A stretch of DNA of 64,000 nucleotides from JACPTG01 sp964504135. GTDB taxonomy: Archaea; Nanobdellota; Nanobdellia; Woesearchaeales; UBA10216. The position numbers were made by a program, and so were the translations under genes. The notes under the pieces were generated by a model. The model saw nothing but the letters and a program-made list of their open reading frames with translations, searched no databases and was not told the DNA's origin. Numbering within the stretch: the stretch's first letter is position 1; each line of letters starts with the position of its first letter. The stretch covers positions 1 to 64,000 of the forward strand of contig CAZDCW010000002.1 of the NCBI GenBank assembly GCA_964504135.1, written 5' to 3'. Below, piece by piece: positions 15,565 through 23,582 of the stretch.

Positions 15565-15879
15565 TCATTTTCTGTAGGCCTTAATTATGCTTTTGACTGA
15601 CTCATATCCCGACTGAACTCGCCTAAGGCCCCTCTCAACAGCGCCTTGAATTATTGGCCGGGCGGTTGAATAGGCAGCCGAATAATAGGCAGATCCTGCA
15701 AAGAAAAAGCCTTCAGCGTAAGAGGCAGTCAGCTTTCCAATAATCCTGAAATCATCTGCCGGAGGCAATCCAAGGTGGTGGTGCAGGCTGGCTCCTGTTG
15801 TAACTCCCACAACAACATCTATTCCGGTTGCAAGTGTTGCAGCATACAAGCCCCCATCAATTTTTTGCCGTATGTTCAT
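15565..15879 (-). CDS. Hypothetical protein, second gene of a two-gene unit
   Basis: 104 residues, not recognised. Two hydrophobic stretches (TLATGIDVVVGVTTGASL and ASYAEGFFFAGSAYYSAAY) suggest a small membrane protein with a basic C-terminal tail. It overlaps the preceding gene by four bases (ATGA), so the two probably act together. Confidence 0.5.
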   Translation of the reverse strand: MNIRQKIDGGLYAATLATGIDVVVGVTTGASLHHHLGLPPADDFRIIGKLTASYAEGFFFAGSAYYSAAYSTARPIIQGAVERGLRRVQSGYESVKSIIKAYRK

Positions 15880-16348
15880 GGCATTAGCCCGGCTGTTTTT
15901 TTTGGTTCAGGCCAGATGCGTTCTCCAACCCTTCTTTCAAGCCGTGTCATGTATCCGCCCTGTCCCTTGTGCTGCCAGAATCCGATGGCCCTTGAGAGGG
16001 CATATCCTGCCGCAGCGCATGTCAGCATTGCAGCGCCTGTTTCAATCGGCTGCCTGCTTATGTTGTCAAAGATGTTTGAAACCGCTGTAGTCAGCCTGTC
16101 AAAATCAGGAGCGTACTTGGTAACGAACTCCTTTGCAGTAACTGTATCGTAGGCCCTTACCGCCTCATTGATTTTGTAGGCGGCTGGGATAAAATTAGTA
16201 ACGTTTGCCAAAGCCTCAAGCCCGTCCCCAACCTTGGCTGCATAGCCTTTTCCGTTGTCTATATAAGCGCTCCTGCGGCTGCAACTCCGCCAGCTGCGTT
16301 TGCAGCGTATTTTCCAACTGTCCCCACACCCCATCTGATTATCCCCAT
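15876..16348 (-). CDS. Hypothetical membrane-associated protein, apparent frameshift near 16259
   Basis: The promoter (TTTAAATATAG, about 16368-16378) points to the ATG at 16348, whose frame gives a hydrophobic alanine/glycine-rich start (MGIIRWGVGTVGKYAANAAG) and stops at TAG 16261-16259. The downstream coding frame (IDNGKGYAAKVGDGLEAL onward) is shifted. In that frame the upstream sequence is Cys/Arg/Ser-rich nonsense running into the promoter. Loss of two bases in the TATATA at the junction would join the frames as GALIDNGKG. Either the gene is broken or the assembly has an indel. The joined protein would be about 157 residues, with a second hydrophobic segment near AAMLTCAAAGYALSRAIGFW. 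Confidence 0.5.
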
Positions 16349-16547
16349 ATGTATCCACTAATAAGTGGCTATATTTAAAGGTTCCCATGGAGAATTTCCT
16401 GTTTTGCCGCAGGGGAGCCAGGTAACTCCTTGTTCATATGGCCTGGCGCAGCCTAAGTGAAGGCGGATTCAATTAACTCCTCTATTTCTTTCTTCTTTTT
16501 GATATTTAATGAAATGTTTAAATATGGGCTTGGCTATTCAATAAGCA

Positions 16548-16871
16548 ATGAGGGACGAAAGCATATTTGTAGGATACTTTGGAGATTCACCCTCGGTTAG
16601 AATAATCAACTTTCTGATACTTGGGAAGGATTTTGACTATTCAATGACTGATATAGCCGAAGGTGCGGGAGTTGGATGGACATCTTTTGTTAGAGTGTGG
16701 AAGAATTTGCTGGAAAAAAATGCTGTTGTACCCACAAGGGTTATTGGAAAGGCCAAGCTTTTCAAATTAAACACTGCTGACCCGACAATAAAAAGGCTTG
16801 TGCAGCTGCACTGGGAAATAATCAGGGAAGAGACAAACAAGATGAACATCAAATCAAAAATCAGGGCTTAG
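16548..16871 (+). CDS. Winged helix-turn-helix transcription regulator
   Basis: 107 residues. The N-terminal SVRIINFLILGKDFDYSMTD and IAEGAGVGWTSFVRVWKNLL segments form a winged-helix DNA-binding domain, followed by a wing (VPTRVIGKAKLFKLN) and a C-terminal helix. Many archaeal small regulators of this type occur near toxin-antitoxin or mobile genes. TATA (GTTTAAATATGG, about 16515-16526) implies a leaderless mRNA. The target is unknown. Confidence 0.75.
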   Translation: MRDESIFVGYFGDSPSVRIINFLILGKDFDYSMTDIAEGAGVGWTSFVRVWKNLLEKNAVVPTRVIGKAKLFKLNTADPTIKRLVQLHWEIIREETNKMNIKSKIRA

Positions 16872-16972
16872 ACAGTGCAAGTTGGCAAATCATCCGCATT
16901 AATATGCCTGCCCTCATGCCCTCTCAAGGAGGCACGCAATATTTATAAACCTAATTGATTCTTATTATCAAT

Positions 16973-17372
16973 ATGGGGAAGCTTTCGAGGAAAACCAGGC
17001 AAAAGCGCCTCCTTCAGGACGAGGCTGAAAAATTCACAACCTTCTTCAGGGCAGAAGAGCTGTTCCATTCTGCCAGGAAAAAGGACAAAGGCATTGGAAT
17101 GGCCACTGTCTACAGGTTCCTTAACGATTCCCGCAGGAAAAAACCTGATCCACGCCTACAGCTGCGAGAACAGGATGCTCTTTTCAGTAAGCAACAAGAC
17201 GCACTGCCATTTCAGATGCACTGAATGCGGCCTGGTTTCCAGCATCAGGCTTGATTCAGTGGACTTCATCCAGAGGAAAATCAGGGGCTCGGTGTGCCAT
17301 TTCCAGCTGGAGATAGAGGGAATCTGCGAGGATTGCCTGGGCACGTCGCAGCAGCGCCAGGCCCAGGATTAG
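16973..17372 (+). pseudogene. Fur-family metalloregulator, frameshifted at A6
   Basis: The first frame (ATG 16973) encodes the Fur winged helix: TRQKRLLQDEA, AEELFHSARKKDKGIGMAT and VYRFLNDSRRK. The frame then changes within AAAAAA (17138-17143) and the second half continues in the next frame: HAYSCENRMLFSVSNKTHCH, FRCTECG with a CxxC, and a C-terminal CEDC. Deleting one A restores a protein of about 132 residues of normal Fur length with both zinc CxxC motifs. TATA (ATATTTATAAACC, about 16939-16951) supports the start. It may be a true pseudogene, a programmed +1 shift or an assembly error. Confidence 0.75.
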
Positions 17373-17394
17373 GGAAGATTCTCCTTCTTTGGCG

Positions 17395-18012
17395 CTAAAA
17401 TCTCAAACCGTGCTGATTTAATTCTCTTTCTAGTTGTTGAGTGTTCTTGTATTGAATAACTTGCATGCCCAAATCACGGGCAGGTTTCAAATGCGGTTCC
17501 CTGTCCTCAACATAAATGGCATCACCTGGTTTTATCCTGAATTTTCTCAAAAAAGCTTCAAAGAATTCAATGTCAGGCTTCCAAGCATGCGCCTCATAAG
17601 AGCAAAGCCCGAAATCAAACAGTGCAAGGAATCCATATTTCTTGTCAAGGTATTCTGCCCTGTCTTTCGGACTATTGGATAGATAAGCCGTTTTTATGCC
17701 AGCTTTTCTCAACCTGGCCAGCAAATCGGCAGTTTCTTTATTTGGATAGTAAGAGTTAAAGAATATTTGAGCCAATTCTCCAATATTATTCACTTTCAGC
17801 TCTGAGCTGGCCCTTTGCCAAAAATCCTCTGGCTCAATTAAACCTGTCCTGTATTCTTTTGCAAAAGCTCCATTAAGAACATGTTCTACTTTGGAAGATT
17901 CAATGCCGTATTTCCGCCTGATTTCCTTGACAGCCACACTGAGCCCTTCATTAAAGAAAACCCCGCTTAGGTCAAAAAGCACAACAGTATTCCTATTCGT
18001 AAATTGTGTCAT
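17395..18012 (-). CDS. HAD-superfamily protein lacking the second catalytic aspartate
   Basis: 205 residues from ATG 18012. Motif I is VVLFDLSGVFF: the nucleophile aspartate is present but the general acid aspartate two positions later is serine, as in the YihX-like branch. Motif II is AYLSNSP; motif III is near WKPDIEFF; motif IV is YVEDREPHLKPARDLG. The cap helix region resembles subfamily IA. The start lies 20 bases inside the upstream RelE-type toxin gene, so it is in the same operon. Substrate unknown; sugar-phosphate or nucleotide phosphatases are possible. Confidence 0.8.
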   Translation of the reverse strand: MTQFTNRNTVVLFDLSGVFFNEGLSVAVKEIRRKYGIESSKVEHVLNGAFAKEYRTGLIEPEDFWQRASSELKVNNIGELAQIFFNSYYPNKETADLLARLRKAGIKTAYLSNSPKDRAEYLDKKYGFLALFDFGLCSYEAHAWKPDIEFFEAFLRKFRIKPGDAIYVEDREPHLKPARDLGMQVIQYKNTQQLERELNQHGLRF

Positions 18013-18265
18013 GGTGCTGGAAATCCTTGAACGTGACTTTCTTGTTTTGCTCGTCAACTGAAAAGGTCAATACAAGATGCGAATCAATGTGAACTCTCTT
18101 CCAATGCTGAAGCGGCGCCCTTAAATTCTTGTAATGCTGAGGGTTCTTGATTGCTTCTCCAATTTTCCTTAGAATCTGCTCATACTGAAATTTGTTTTTC
18201 TTTGACAGCTTTCCAAGTATTTTTTCCAGCTCAGGGGATAGATCAAAAGAATAAGGTTCAGCCAT
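17993..18265 (-). CDS. RelE/YafQ-type toxin
   Basis: 90 residues with a helical N-terminus (SPELEKILGKLSKKNKFQYE) and conserved strands (KRVHIDSHLVLTFSVDEQNK, VTFKDFQHHDTIYE). The C-terminal His-His-Asp segment is typical of RelE-like ribosome-dependent endonucleases. It overlaps its antitoxin by eight bases and the following HAD gene by 20 bases. Confidence 0.75.
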   Translation of the reverse strand: MAEPYSFDLSPELEKILGKLSKKNKFQYEQILRKIGEAIKNPQHYKNLRAPLQHWKRVHIDSHLVLTFSVDEQNKKVTFKDFQHHDTIYE

Positions 18266-18494
18266 AACGTTTCCTTAAGTTTTCAATAGTCCCTATTTTG
18301 ATTGGGGACTGCTTGTCAATCATCATGGCTCTTTCAACGTACTCTGGCTTAAGTTCAGGTTCGAGAATTTCCTCACCGAATGACTTTACTATTTTATCTA
18401 TTGCAGCTGACTTGTCTTTTAGGCCGTATTTTGCCTTAACCACGTTCAATACCCTGTTTGCATCATCTGATATGTTGATTATTGCCTGAACCAT
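18258..18494 (-). CDS. DUF2683-type ribbon-helix-helix antitoxin
   Basis: 78 residues starting MVQAIINISDDANRVLNVVK, the DUF2683 signature: a beta strand then helix with KYGLKDKSAAIDKIVKSFGE. This family is paired with RelE-like toxins in archaea, as here. A seven-base inverted repeat lies directly upstream of the ATG. Confidence 0.82.
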   Translation of the reverse strand: MVQAIINISDDANRVLNVVKAKYGLKDKSAAIDKIVKSFGEEILEPELKPEYVERAMMIDKQSPIKIGTIENLRKRYG

Positions 18495-18513
18495 TGTTAA
18501 TACCCCATTAACA
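18495..18513 (-). promoter_or_regulatory. Inverted-repeat operator of the DUF2683/RelE operon
   Basis: TGTTAAT (18495-18501) and ATTAACA (18507-18513) form a perfect seven-base inverted repeat with a five-base spacer, immediately before the antitoxin start and downstream of a TATA-like element (about 18529-18541). Likely autoregulatory. Confidence 0.5.
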
Positions 18514-18608
18514 AACCCTTAATGTGATGTTAATATAAAAACCTTTCGGCAAAAAAGTTCAAATCCTAAGAAAAAATGGAGCGCCAGGCCCAGACGTCTG
18601 ACAGCTTG

Positions 18609-18947
18609 TTAATGTTTCCTGGCTTTAGGGTTTGCACGAAAATCGCTTAAACTGGTAGCTTTCTCTACCATCTCCAGAGTAAGATTGTTTTCCACGCCCC
18701 TTTCTGCCATTAATTCCAAAAAGTCGCCAATGTACATCTGAGCAAATTTTGCAGCCTGTCCCAGGGAAAACTTATTTTTTTTGTACATGTCAAGTGCTCT
18801 TTGCTTCCTATCTTCTTCTATCCCAGAATGAAGTATGTTCCTTATTATTGTTGATTTATCGGCCTTTAGAAAGGAACTAACAGTATTCAGATACTCCTGG
18901 CTTTCCTTATCAAGCCTTAAAGCAATTACTTTCATGTTTTCAGCCAT
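18609..18947 (-). CDS. UPF0175-like antitoxin (partner of the PIN gene)
   Basis: 112 residues from ATG 18947. An N-terminal ribbon-helix-helix half (KVIALRLDKESQEYL, LKADKSTIIRNILHSGIEED) is followed by a UPF0175-like segment (ALDMYKKNKFSLGQAAKFAQ, then MYIGDFLELMAERGV). The N-terminal part would bind DNA and the rest neutralise the PIN nuclease. It lies downstream of, and overlaps by eight bases, the PIN gene, the reverse of the common antitoxin-first order. Confidence 0.75.
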   Translation of the reverse strand: MAENMKVIALRLDKESQEYLNTVSSFLKADKSTIIRNILHSGIEEDRKQRALDMYKKNKFSLGQAAKFAQMYIGDFLELMAERGVENNLTLEMVEKATSLSDFRANPKARKH

Positions 18948-19458
18948 TTTTACCACCTTCCAATTTTTCAAGTGCTTTGAAAATAACCTGGTTGTTAAAC
19001 CTTCCTTTTACTGCTAGATCCCTCATCATTTTTGCAGCAGTATTTTTGTCTATTTCTTTTTCTTCATATGAGTCCATTATTAGTGTAATTGTAGTTGTAA
19101 ATGGTATTCTGAATCTTTCACAATATCTTATTGCCTTGAAGTCATCCAGTGCCACTATTGAAGCTTTATTCTCCAAAACCAGGCAAATAGCCTCGGCTTC
19201 CCCTTCTCCCAAGCCATGATTTTCCTTAACCTTACGGAATTCAGCTATCCAAGTAACTTTTTCGATTTTTATCATTTTTTTATCGATTAGCTCTCTTAGT
19301 TTTAAGGCATCTGGGTGCTTCCTGGCTAGACCTTCTTCAACGGCTTCTTTGTAAACCTCCAGCGGGATTACGATTTTGTGCTTCTGGCACAACGACTCTA
19401 ACAGTTCTATTTTACAAAGCAATATAAGAGCTGAAGAGTCAGCTACAACAATAACCAT
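18940..19458 (-). CDS. PIN-domain ribonuclease (DUF3368-like toxin)
   Basis: 172 residues. VVADSSALILLCKIELL carries the first catalytic aspartate, GLGEGEAEAICLVLE the conserved glutamate-rich helix, and SIVALDDFKAIRYCERF the third and fourth acidic positions. DUF3368 PIN proteins pair with UPF0175 antitoxins. I start at ATG 19458 because TATTTAAAT (about 19482-19490) lies about 27 bases upstream; a TTG start at 19467 is closer to the promoter. The antitoxin follows. Confidence 0.8.
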   Translation of the reverse strand: MVIVVADSSALILLCKIELLESLCQKHKIVIPLEVYKEAVEEGLARKHPDALKLRELIDKKMIKIEKVTWIAEFRKVKENHGLGEGEAEAICLVLENKASIVALDDFKAIRYCERFRIPFTTTITLIMDSYEEKEIDKNTAAKMMRDLAVKGRFNNQVIFKALEKLEGGKNG

Positions 19459-19554
19459 GTAATACAATGTAAACTTTGTAATTTAAATAGTTTGTGTTTT
19501 GTATACTCAAGTAAAGAAATCCTTAATTTTACCCCTCGATAAAATAGAAAAAGA

Positions 19555-19655
19555 CGCCAGGCCCAGGATTTGAACCTGGAAGCCCTTTCGGGCAACGGTT
19601 CACCCAGCGTAAACGCTTCGAGACCGCCGCAATAGCCGGATTCTGCCAACCTGGC
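19555..19655 (-). tRNA. tRNA-Ser (CGA) with 16-base intron
   Basis: 101-base precursor, 85 bases mature. Acceptor GCCAGGT/GCCTGGC, D stem GCAG/TTGC, anticodon stem GCGGT/ACCGT, variable arm GCCC-GAAA-GGGC, T arm CCAGG-TTCAAAT-CCTGG, discriminator G. The loop reads CTCGAA then the intron (19601-19616) then A, placing it at the canonical position 37/38. A bulge-helix-bulge is visible: CTCG pairs with TGGG, with three-base bulges AA|G and TG|A. The long variable arm and G73 fit serine. Confidence 0.93.
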
Positions 19656-19693
19656 ACAGCGCTGTGTAGAAATCCCTGATTTTTATGCCTTTG

Positions 19694-19999
19694 CTATTTC
19701 CTGGCGACCTTCTCCTCCTTGAGGACAACCTTGGCAAAAAGGAAGACAAACAAGGCTATGATAAGAAAATTCAGGGCATTGCTGGCGAAGGACCCCCAGC
19801 TTATGAGAATAGGGCCAATGGCAAGTTTTGCAGCTTCCCATGCGCCGCCAGGGACAAATGGGGTGAGGAACGGCATTATTATGTCATTGACCATGGACTG
19901 GACAAGCTTCGTGAGCGCAGCGCCTATTGCAAAGGCAACTGCCAGGCCAACAATCTTGTATTCCTTCAGGAAATCCCTGAACTCTGCAACCAGTGCCAT
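19694..19999 (-). CDS. mscL: Large-conductance mechanosensitive channel
   Basis: 101 residues. EFRDFLKEYKIVGLAVAFAI is the N-terminal amphipathic helix plus the start of the first pore helix; AALTKLVQSMVNDIIMPFLT is the MscL signature around the pore constriction. A second membrane helix (NFLIIALFVFLFAKVVL) follows a short loop, and the basic tail ends the protein. It opens under membrane tension to release solutes in osmotic downshock. MscL occurs sporadically in archaea. Confidence 0.92.
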   Translation of the reverse strand: MALVAEFRDFLKEYKIVGLAVAFAIGAALTKLVQSMVNDIIMPFLTPFVPGGAWEAAKLAIGPILISWGSFASNALNFLIIALFVFLFAKVVLKEEKVARK

Positions 20000-20089
20000 G
20001 CGGTTCCAATGTGTTCAGCATTATTCTTTTTTTTCTTGAGGCTGATTGGAAAGAAATCCTCTTTATTCGAAAGCTTTAAATATAAAACA

Positions 20090-20107
20090 TGTTTTAATAT
20101 TAAAACA
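20090..20107 (+). promoter_or_regulatory. 18-base palindromic operator of the AbrB/RelE operon
   Basis: TGTTTTAATATTAAAACA is a perfect 18-base palindrome located just after the TATA box (TTTAAATATAAA, about 20075-20086) and before the antitoxin start (20118). The position would let the AbrB-like antitoxin repress its own operon. Binding is inferred. Confidence 0.55.
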
Positions 20108-20117
20108 GGTGGTAATT

Positions 20118-20393
20118 ATGGAAGTCGCCATAACTAAAATTTCAAGGAATGGCCAGGTGGTAATACCTGTGGAAGTCAGGAAAGACGCGGGCATTAAGCC
20201 ATCTGCAAAATTCATAGTTTTTAATGAAGGTGGGAACATTATGCTGAAGCAAATCAGCCAGGAGGCGCTGAGGGACGATATGCTCCTTATTGAAAAAATC
20301 AGGAGAAGCGAGGAACAGATTAAGGAAGGCAGGTTCGTTGAGGCAGATACTGCTATGGGTGATAAGGAGATTGACGACTTATTGATGGCATAA
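20118..20393 (+). CDS. AbrB/MazE-type antitoxin
   Basis: 91 residues from ATG 20118. The N-terminal MEVAITKISRNGQVVIPVEV and RK--GIKPSAKFIVF form the swapped-hairpin AbrB DNA-binding fold; the C-terminal helix (IEKIRRSEEQIKEGRF) would bind the toxin. It is two bases upstream of a RelE-type gene. A longer frame upstream runs through the promoter and is unlikely. Confidence 0.85.
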   Translation: MEVAITKISRNGQVVIPVEVRKDAGIKPSAKFIVFNEGGNIMLKQISQEALRDDMLLIEKIRRSEEQIKEGRFVEADTAMGDKEIDDLLMA

Positions 20394-20395
20394 AA

Positions 20396-20644
20396 ATGCA
20401 TCTTCTGTTTTCTGAAGAATTCAAAAAGGAGTTCAAAAAGGTTAAAGACCAATCTTTGAGGATGCGCTTAATAAAGCAGCTTAAAAAGTTAAGCGAGAAT
20501 CCCGAATCAGGAAAGCCATTGAAGCGTAATCTTAAGGGGCACCGCAGCCTAAGAGTCCCTCCATTCAGGATAATCTACAGGCTAGAGCAGGATAAAATAA
20601 TTATCAACTGTTTTGATCACAGAAAGGACGCGTATAAAGAATAA
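20396..20644 (+). CDS. relE: RelE-type toxin
   Basis: 82 residues. FSEEFKKEFKKVKDQSLRMR, GKPLKRNLKGHRSLRVPPFR and IIYRLEQDKIIINCFDHRKD match the RelE mRNA interferase fold, with conserved basic and tyrosine positions and the C-terminal His-Arg-Lys-Asp. It follows the AbrB-type antitoxin by two bases. Ribosome-dependent mRNA cleavage is the family function. Confidence 0.88.
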   Translation: MHLLFSEEFKKEFKKVKDQSLRMRLIKQLKKLSENPESGKPLKRNLKGHRSLRVPPFRIIYRLEQDKIIINCFDHRKDAYKE

Positions 20645-20721
20645 TCGCCATTGGTAATACCTGCTATTTGCTGCATGAAAATCAAAGGCCTCTTCCCGGC
20701 ATTCTTATACTGCGTTAAAAA

Positions 20722-20796
20722 TGCCTCGCCTGGGATTTGAACCCAGGTCGCGGCCTCGAGAGGGCCGCATGATTGGCCGGACTACACCAGCGAGGC
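20722..20796 (-). tRNA. tRNA-Glu (CTC)
   Basis: 75 bases, no intron. Acceptor GCCTCGC/GCGAGGC, anticodon stem CGGCC/GGCCG with loop CTCTCGA (anticodon CTC, reads GAG), T arm CTGGG-TTCAAAT-CCCAG, discriminator A. The D arm (GTGTAGTCCGGCCAATCAT) is typical of archaeal tRNA-Glu. Confidence 0.95.
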
Positions 20797-20919
20797 AGTT
20801 TTAGTCCCGCTCAGGGAAAAGCGCTAAATCCCGGGAATTTATAAAAGTTATTAATAAAGCCTTATAAAGGGGCGAAGCATGCTCATCAGTAAATGGGTAA
20901 ACTCGGAGGGGTGCAAACA

Positions 20920-21711
20920 ATGAAAATTCTTTCAGTTATGGCTGTGTTTGCAGTTCTGCTGCTGGCTGGATGCGCGGCTGAGGGCAACTACCAGAGTAGC
21001 AGCTCAGGCTCATCGGGAGGCACATCGCAGCAGTCCGGAAGGGCTGTATACACTATGACAGATGCAGCTGCAGATATGGGCGCGGTAACCAGCGTAAAGG
21101 TGACTGTTGATAGTGTAAGGGCGAGGTCAGAGGCAGGAAGCTGGGTTGATTTGTCCTCTTCAAGGCAGACTTATGACCTGCTTCAGCTGAAGGCAGAGGG
21201 GAAGCAGGCGGTTATGGCTGACGCAGCCCTGTGGGAGGGCAATTATAATGAGGTCAGGCTTGGGATTTCAAAGGTGGTTGTTACAGATTCTGAGGGCGAC
21301 CACGAGGCAAAGCTGCCTTCGAATGAGCTTAAGATAAAGGGCGAATTCACAGTGAAGGCAAATTCAACTGCTGTTGCTGTTTTTGACTTCCAGGCAGATG
21401 AGTCGCTGCACACAACTGGCCAGGGCGAGTATGTAATGGCTCCGGTCGTGCAGCTGGAGACCCGGGAGAATGCGCAGGTAACTGTGCGGGGTAATGAGGC
21501 AATCATTTCAGGCGGCTCGGTTAGGACCAGGGTTAAGGTTGGCATGGATGTAAATGGCAATGTGGGCGTTGGGCTCGGCATTCCGGCTGATGCCAATGTT
21601 ACAGTTAGTGCTGGCCGCCTGAGCATCGGATTAGGTTCCAGCGCGAGGACAAGGGCAACTTCCGGAAACCAGGCAGAGGTGGGAGGCGAAGTTGCAGGCG
21701 GGATTTATTGA
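20920..21711 (+). CDS. DUF4382-type secreted lipoprotein
   Basis: 263 residues. MKILSVMAVFAVLLLAGC is a classical lipoprotein signal with an LAGC lipobox, so the mature protein begins at the cysteine and is membrane-tethered outside the cell. A Ser/Gly-rich spacer precedes a DUF4382 beta domain (TMTDAAADMGAVTSVKVTVD, YDLLQLK, LWEGNYNEVRLGISKV). ATG 20920 follows GGAGGGGTG by six bases; an upstream ATG at 20893 in frame would lie at the predicted transcription start. The domain may bind ligands or other surface proteins; function unknown. Confidence 0.82.
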   Translation: MKILSVMAVFAVLLLAGCAAEGNYQSSSSGSSGGTSQQSGRAVYTMTDAAADMGAVTSVKVTVDSVRARSEAGSWVDLSSSRQTYDLLQLKAEGKQAVMADAALWEGNYNEVRLGISKVVVTDSEGDHEAKLPSNELKIKGEFTVKANSTAVAVFDFQADESLHTTGQGEYVMAPVVQLETRENAQVTVRGNEAIISGGSVRTRVKVGMDVNGNVGVGLGIPADANVTVSAGRLSIGLGSSARTRATSGNQAEVGGEVAGGIY

Positions 21712-23537
21712 GGCTTGAAGAAATCCCGTAGCTTTGGGACGAATTCCCTGGTAACCGTAGGCCGAAGGTCTCCTGGGAACAGGGAATAATACCTCGGCCA
21801 GGCATATCTTCTGTCCAGGAACAGCATTGCACCCCTGTCATTCTCGCTTCTTATGCACCTTCCGGCTGACTGGAGGGCTTTTGTGAAGGCAGGGAAAACA
21901 TAGCCATAGTCCCAGCCCTTTCCATATCTTGTGTCATAAAACCTTATCAGCTCGCTTGTGTAGAGGTCTGGCTGCGCAAGCGGCAGGCCGACTATCAGCA
22001 CGCCATTTAGGAGGTTGCCTGGCAAATCAATGCCTTCGCTAAAGCTGCCTCCAATGACTGCCATGAGGAGGCCGCCGCGGAGAAAGCAGGCCTTGTAATC
22101 CGACAAGAGCCTTGCCTTATCCTCCTTGCTGATGTTGGGCATTTCTGTGAATATCAGCTTGCCAACCTTCCCGTAAAGGTGCCTGTGGACTTCGCCCAGA
22201 AGCTGGTAGCTTGGGAAATAGACTGCCATGTTGCCTGGGATTTCCCTTGATGCCTGGATGCATACCTCTGCTATTCGCCTGAATTCCTCGTCAGAGCGAA
22301 GGCTGTACTGGGTTGTTACGGAATTTATTATCATCGGCAGCCTGTTGCCCCGCGGGAACGGGTTCCTGTACTGGCGCTCCACAGTCCCTTCAGGAAAGCC
22401 AAGGATTTCCCTGTACATGGAGGTTGGCAGCAGCGTTCCGCTCATAATGACCACGCTATGCGCCTGCGCAATGACCTTTCCGGTCTCAATTCCAGGGTCA
22501 AGGCACTTGAATGATAATGAAAAGGCCCGGCCTGCCCTTGAGAAGATTCGGGCAAAGCCATCATCGCTGCCTGAAACCCATGCAGACACAAAGTCGGCTA
22601 CAGAGCCGCAATAGCTTTGTCGGTCCTCCTCCCTTACAGAGTCAGCGATTGTCTCAAGGAGTTTCAGGCAGGATACGATGTCAAAGCCATTCAACGCGTT
22701 GGTGAGGTCAGCTTTCTTTACTATCCTCTCCCCATCATTATCCGAGTTTGAGCTCACTGCCCTCCTTAAGCTTGAAATAAACTCCTCTGCCATTGGGCCG
22801 CCGGCTCTCTTCGCTTCTCCGGCTGCCCTTTCCAGGGCAAATGACGAAATTCTGGAAGTGAGCATCTCGCGCATCCTGTCAGGCAGGTTGTGGCCCTCGT
22901 CAATGATGATTATTGATTCCTGAAGCGACTTGCCGGTCTTCCTGAGGAAGCCCTCCCTTATCTTCGGATGGAAAAGGTAATAGTAATCGGCTATGATTAC
23001 TGAGGCATCCGAGGAGGCAAGTGCAGCGGCCTCATAGGGGCAGACGCTCCATTTCTTCCCAAGCTCAACAGCCTGCTCTGAATGCAGCACGTCAGCCTTC
23101 AGCCCGGAAACAACCGCCTGAGCCTCATTGGAAATCTCGCCGCTTCTCCTCAGGTTAGTGTAAAACCTGCACTGGTTATTCTGCCTTAATGACCGGCAGT
23201 ACTCGTGGAACTGGCTGACAGGCAAATCCTGGACTCCTGGCTGGGCGCACATGTTTTTCTTGCCTACGATGTCGATTGCGGCAAACCTTGCTTTATGCCT
23301 TATCCTTGCAAGCGTTTCCACTGCGATTGCGTGCTGGGTCTGCCTTGAAGTCAGGAAGAAGACAGTCAGCCCTTTCTCAATAGCCAACTCAAGCGCAGGC
23401 GACAATGCAGCAGCGGTCTTTCCAAGCCCTGTAGGCGCATGGGCCACAAGGCATTTTCCTGATGAGACTGCGCTGTACACGTCCTCCATGAAAAGCTTCT
23501 GCCCGTCCCGGACCTGCTCATAGGGGAATAGCCGCAT
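21705..23537 (-). CDS. xpd: XPD/Rad3-type DNA helicase with iron-sulfur cluster
   Basis: 610 residues. Walker A is APTGLGKT (residues 34-41), the DEAH-like box is IIDEGHNL, motif V/VI is GGSFSEGIDLPG and QSAGRCIRSENDRG. Four cysteines between Walker A and the DEAH box (in MCAQPG, HEYCRS, NNQCRF and WSVCPYEA) match the [4Fe-4S] domain of XPD. These 5'-3' helicases unwind damaged DNA for repair. TATA (CTTATATACC, about 23558-23567) supports the ATG. The 3' end overlaps the convergent lipoprotein gene by seven bases. Confidence 0.9.
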   Translation of the reverse strand: MRLFPYEQVRDGQKLFMEDVYSAVSSGKCLVAHAPTGLGKTAAALSPALELAIEKGLTVFFLTSRQTQHAIAVETLARIRHKARFAAIDIVGKKNMCAQPGVQDLPVSQFHEYCRSLRQNNQCRFYTNLRRSGEISNEAQAVVSGLKADVLHSEQAVELGKKWSVCPYEAAALASSDASVIIADYYYLFHPKIREGFLRKTGKSLQESIIIIDEGHNLPDRMREMLTSRISSFALERAAGEAKRAGGPMAEEFISSLRRAVSSNSDNDGERIVKKADLTNALNGFDIVSCLKLLETIADSVREEDRQSYCGSVADFVSAWVSGSDDGFARIFSRAGRAFSLSFKCLDPGIETGKVIAQAHSVVIMSGTLLPTSMYREILGFPEGTVERQYRNPFPRGNRLPMIINSVTTQYSLRSDEEFRRIAEVCIQASREIPGNMAVYFPSYQLLGEVHRHLYGKVGKLIFTEMPNISKEDKARLLSDYKACFLRGGLLMAVIGGSFSEGIDLPGNLLNGVLIVGLPLAQPDLYTSELIRFYDTRYGKGWDYGYVFPAFTKALQSAGRCIRSENDRGAMLFLDRRYAWPRYYSLFPGDLRPTVTREFVPKLRDFFKPQ

Positions 23538-23582
23538 CAGGATGCCCGAAGGCTGCCGGTATATAAGGGTTTCACCTGCTAT

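Noticed and set aside
16349..16388. Longer start (MGTFKYSHLLVD...) for the 15876-16348 gene
   Set aside because: That part overlaps the TATA box and has nonsense composition; the promoter points to ATG 16348 in another frame.
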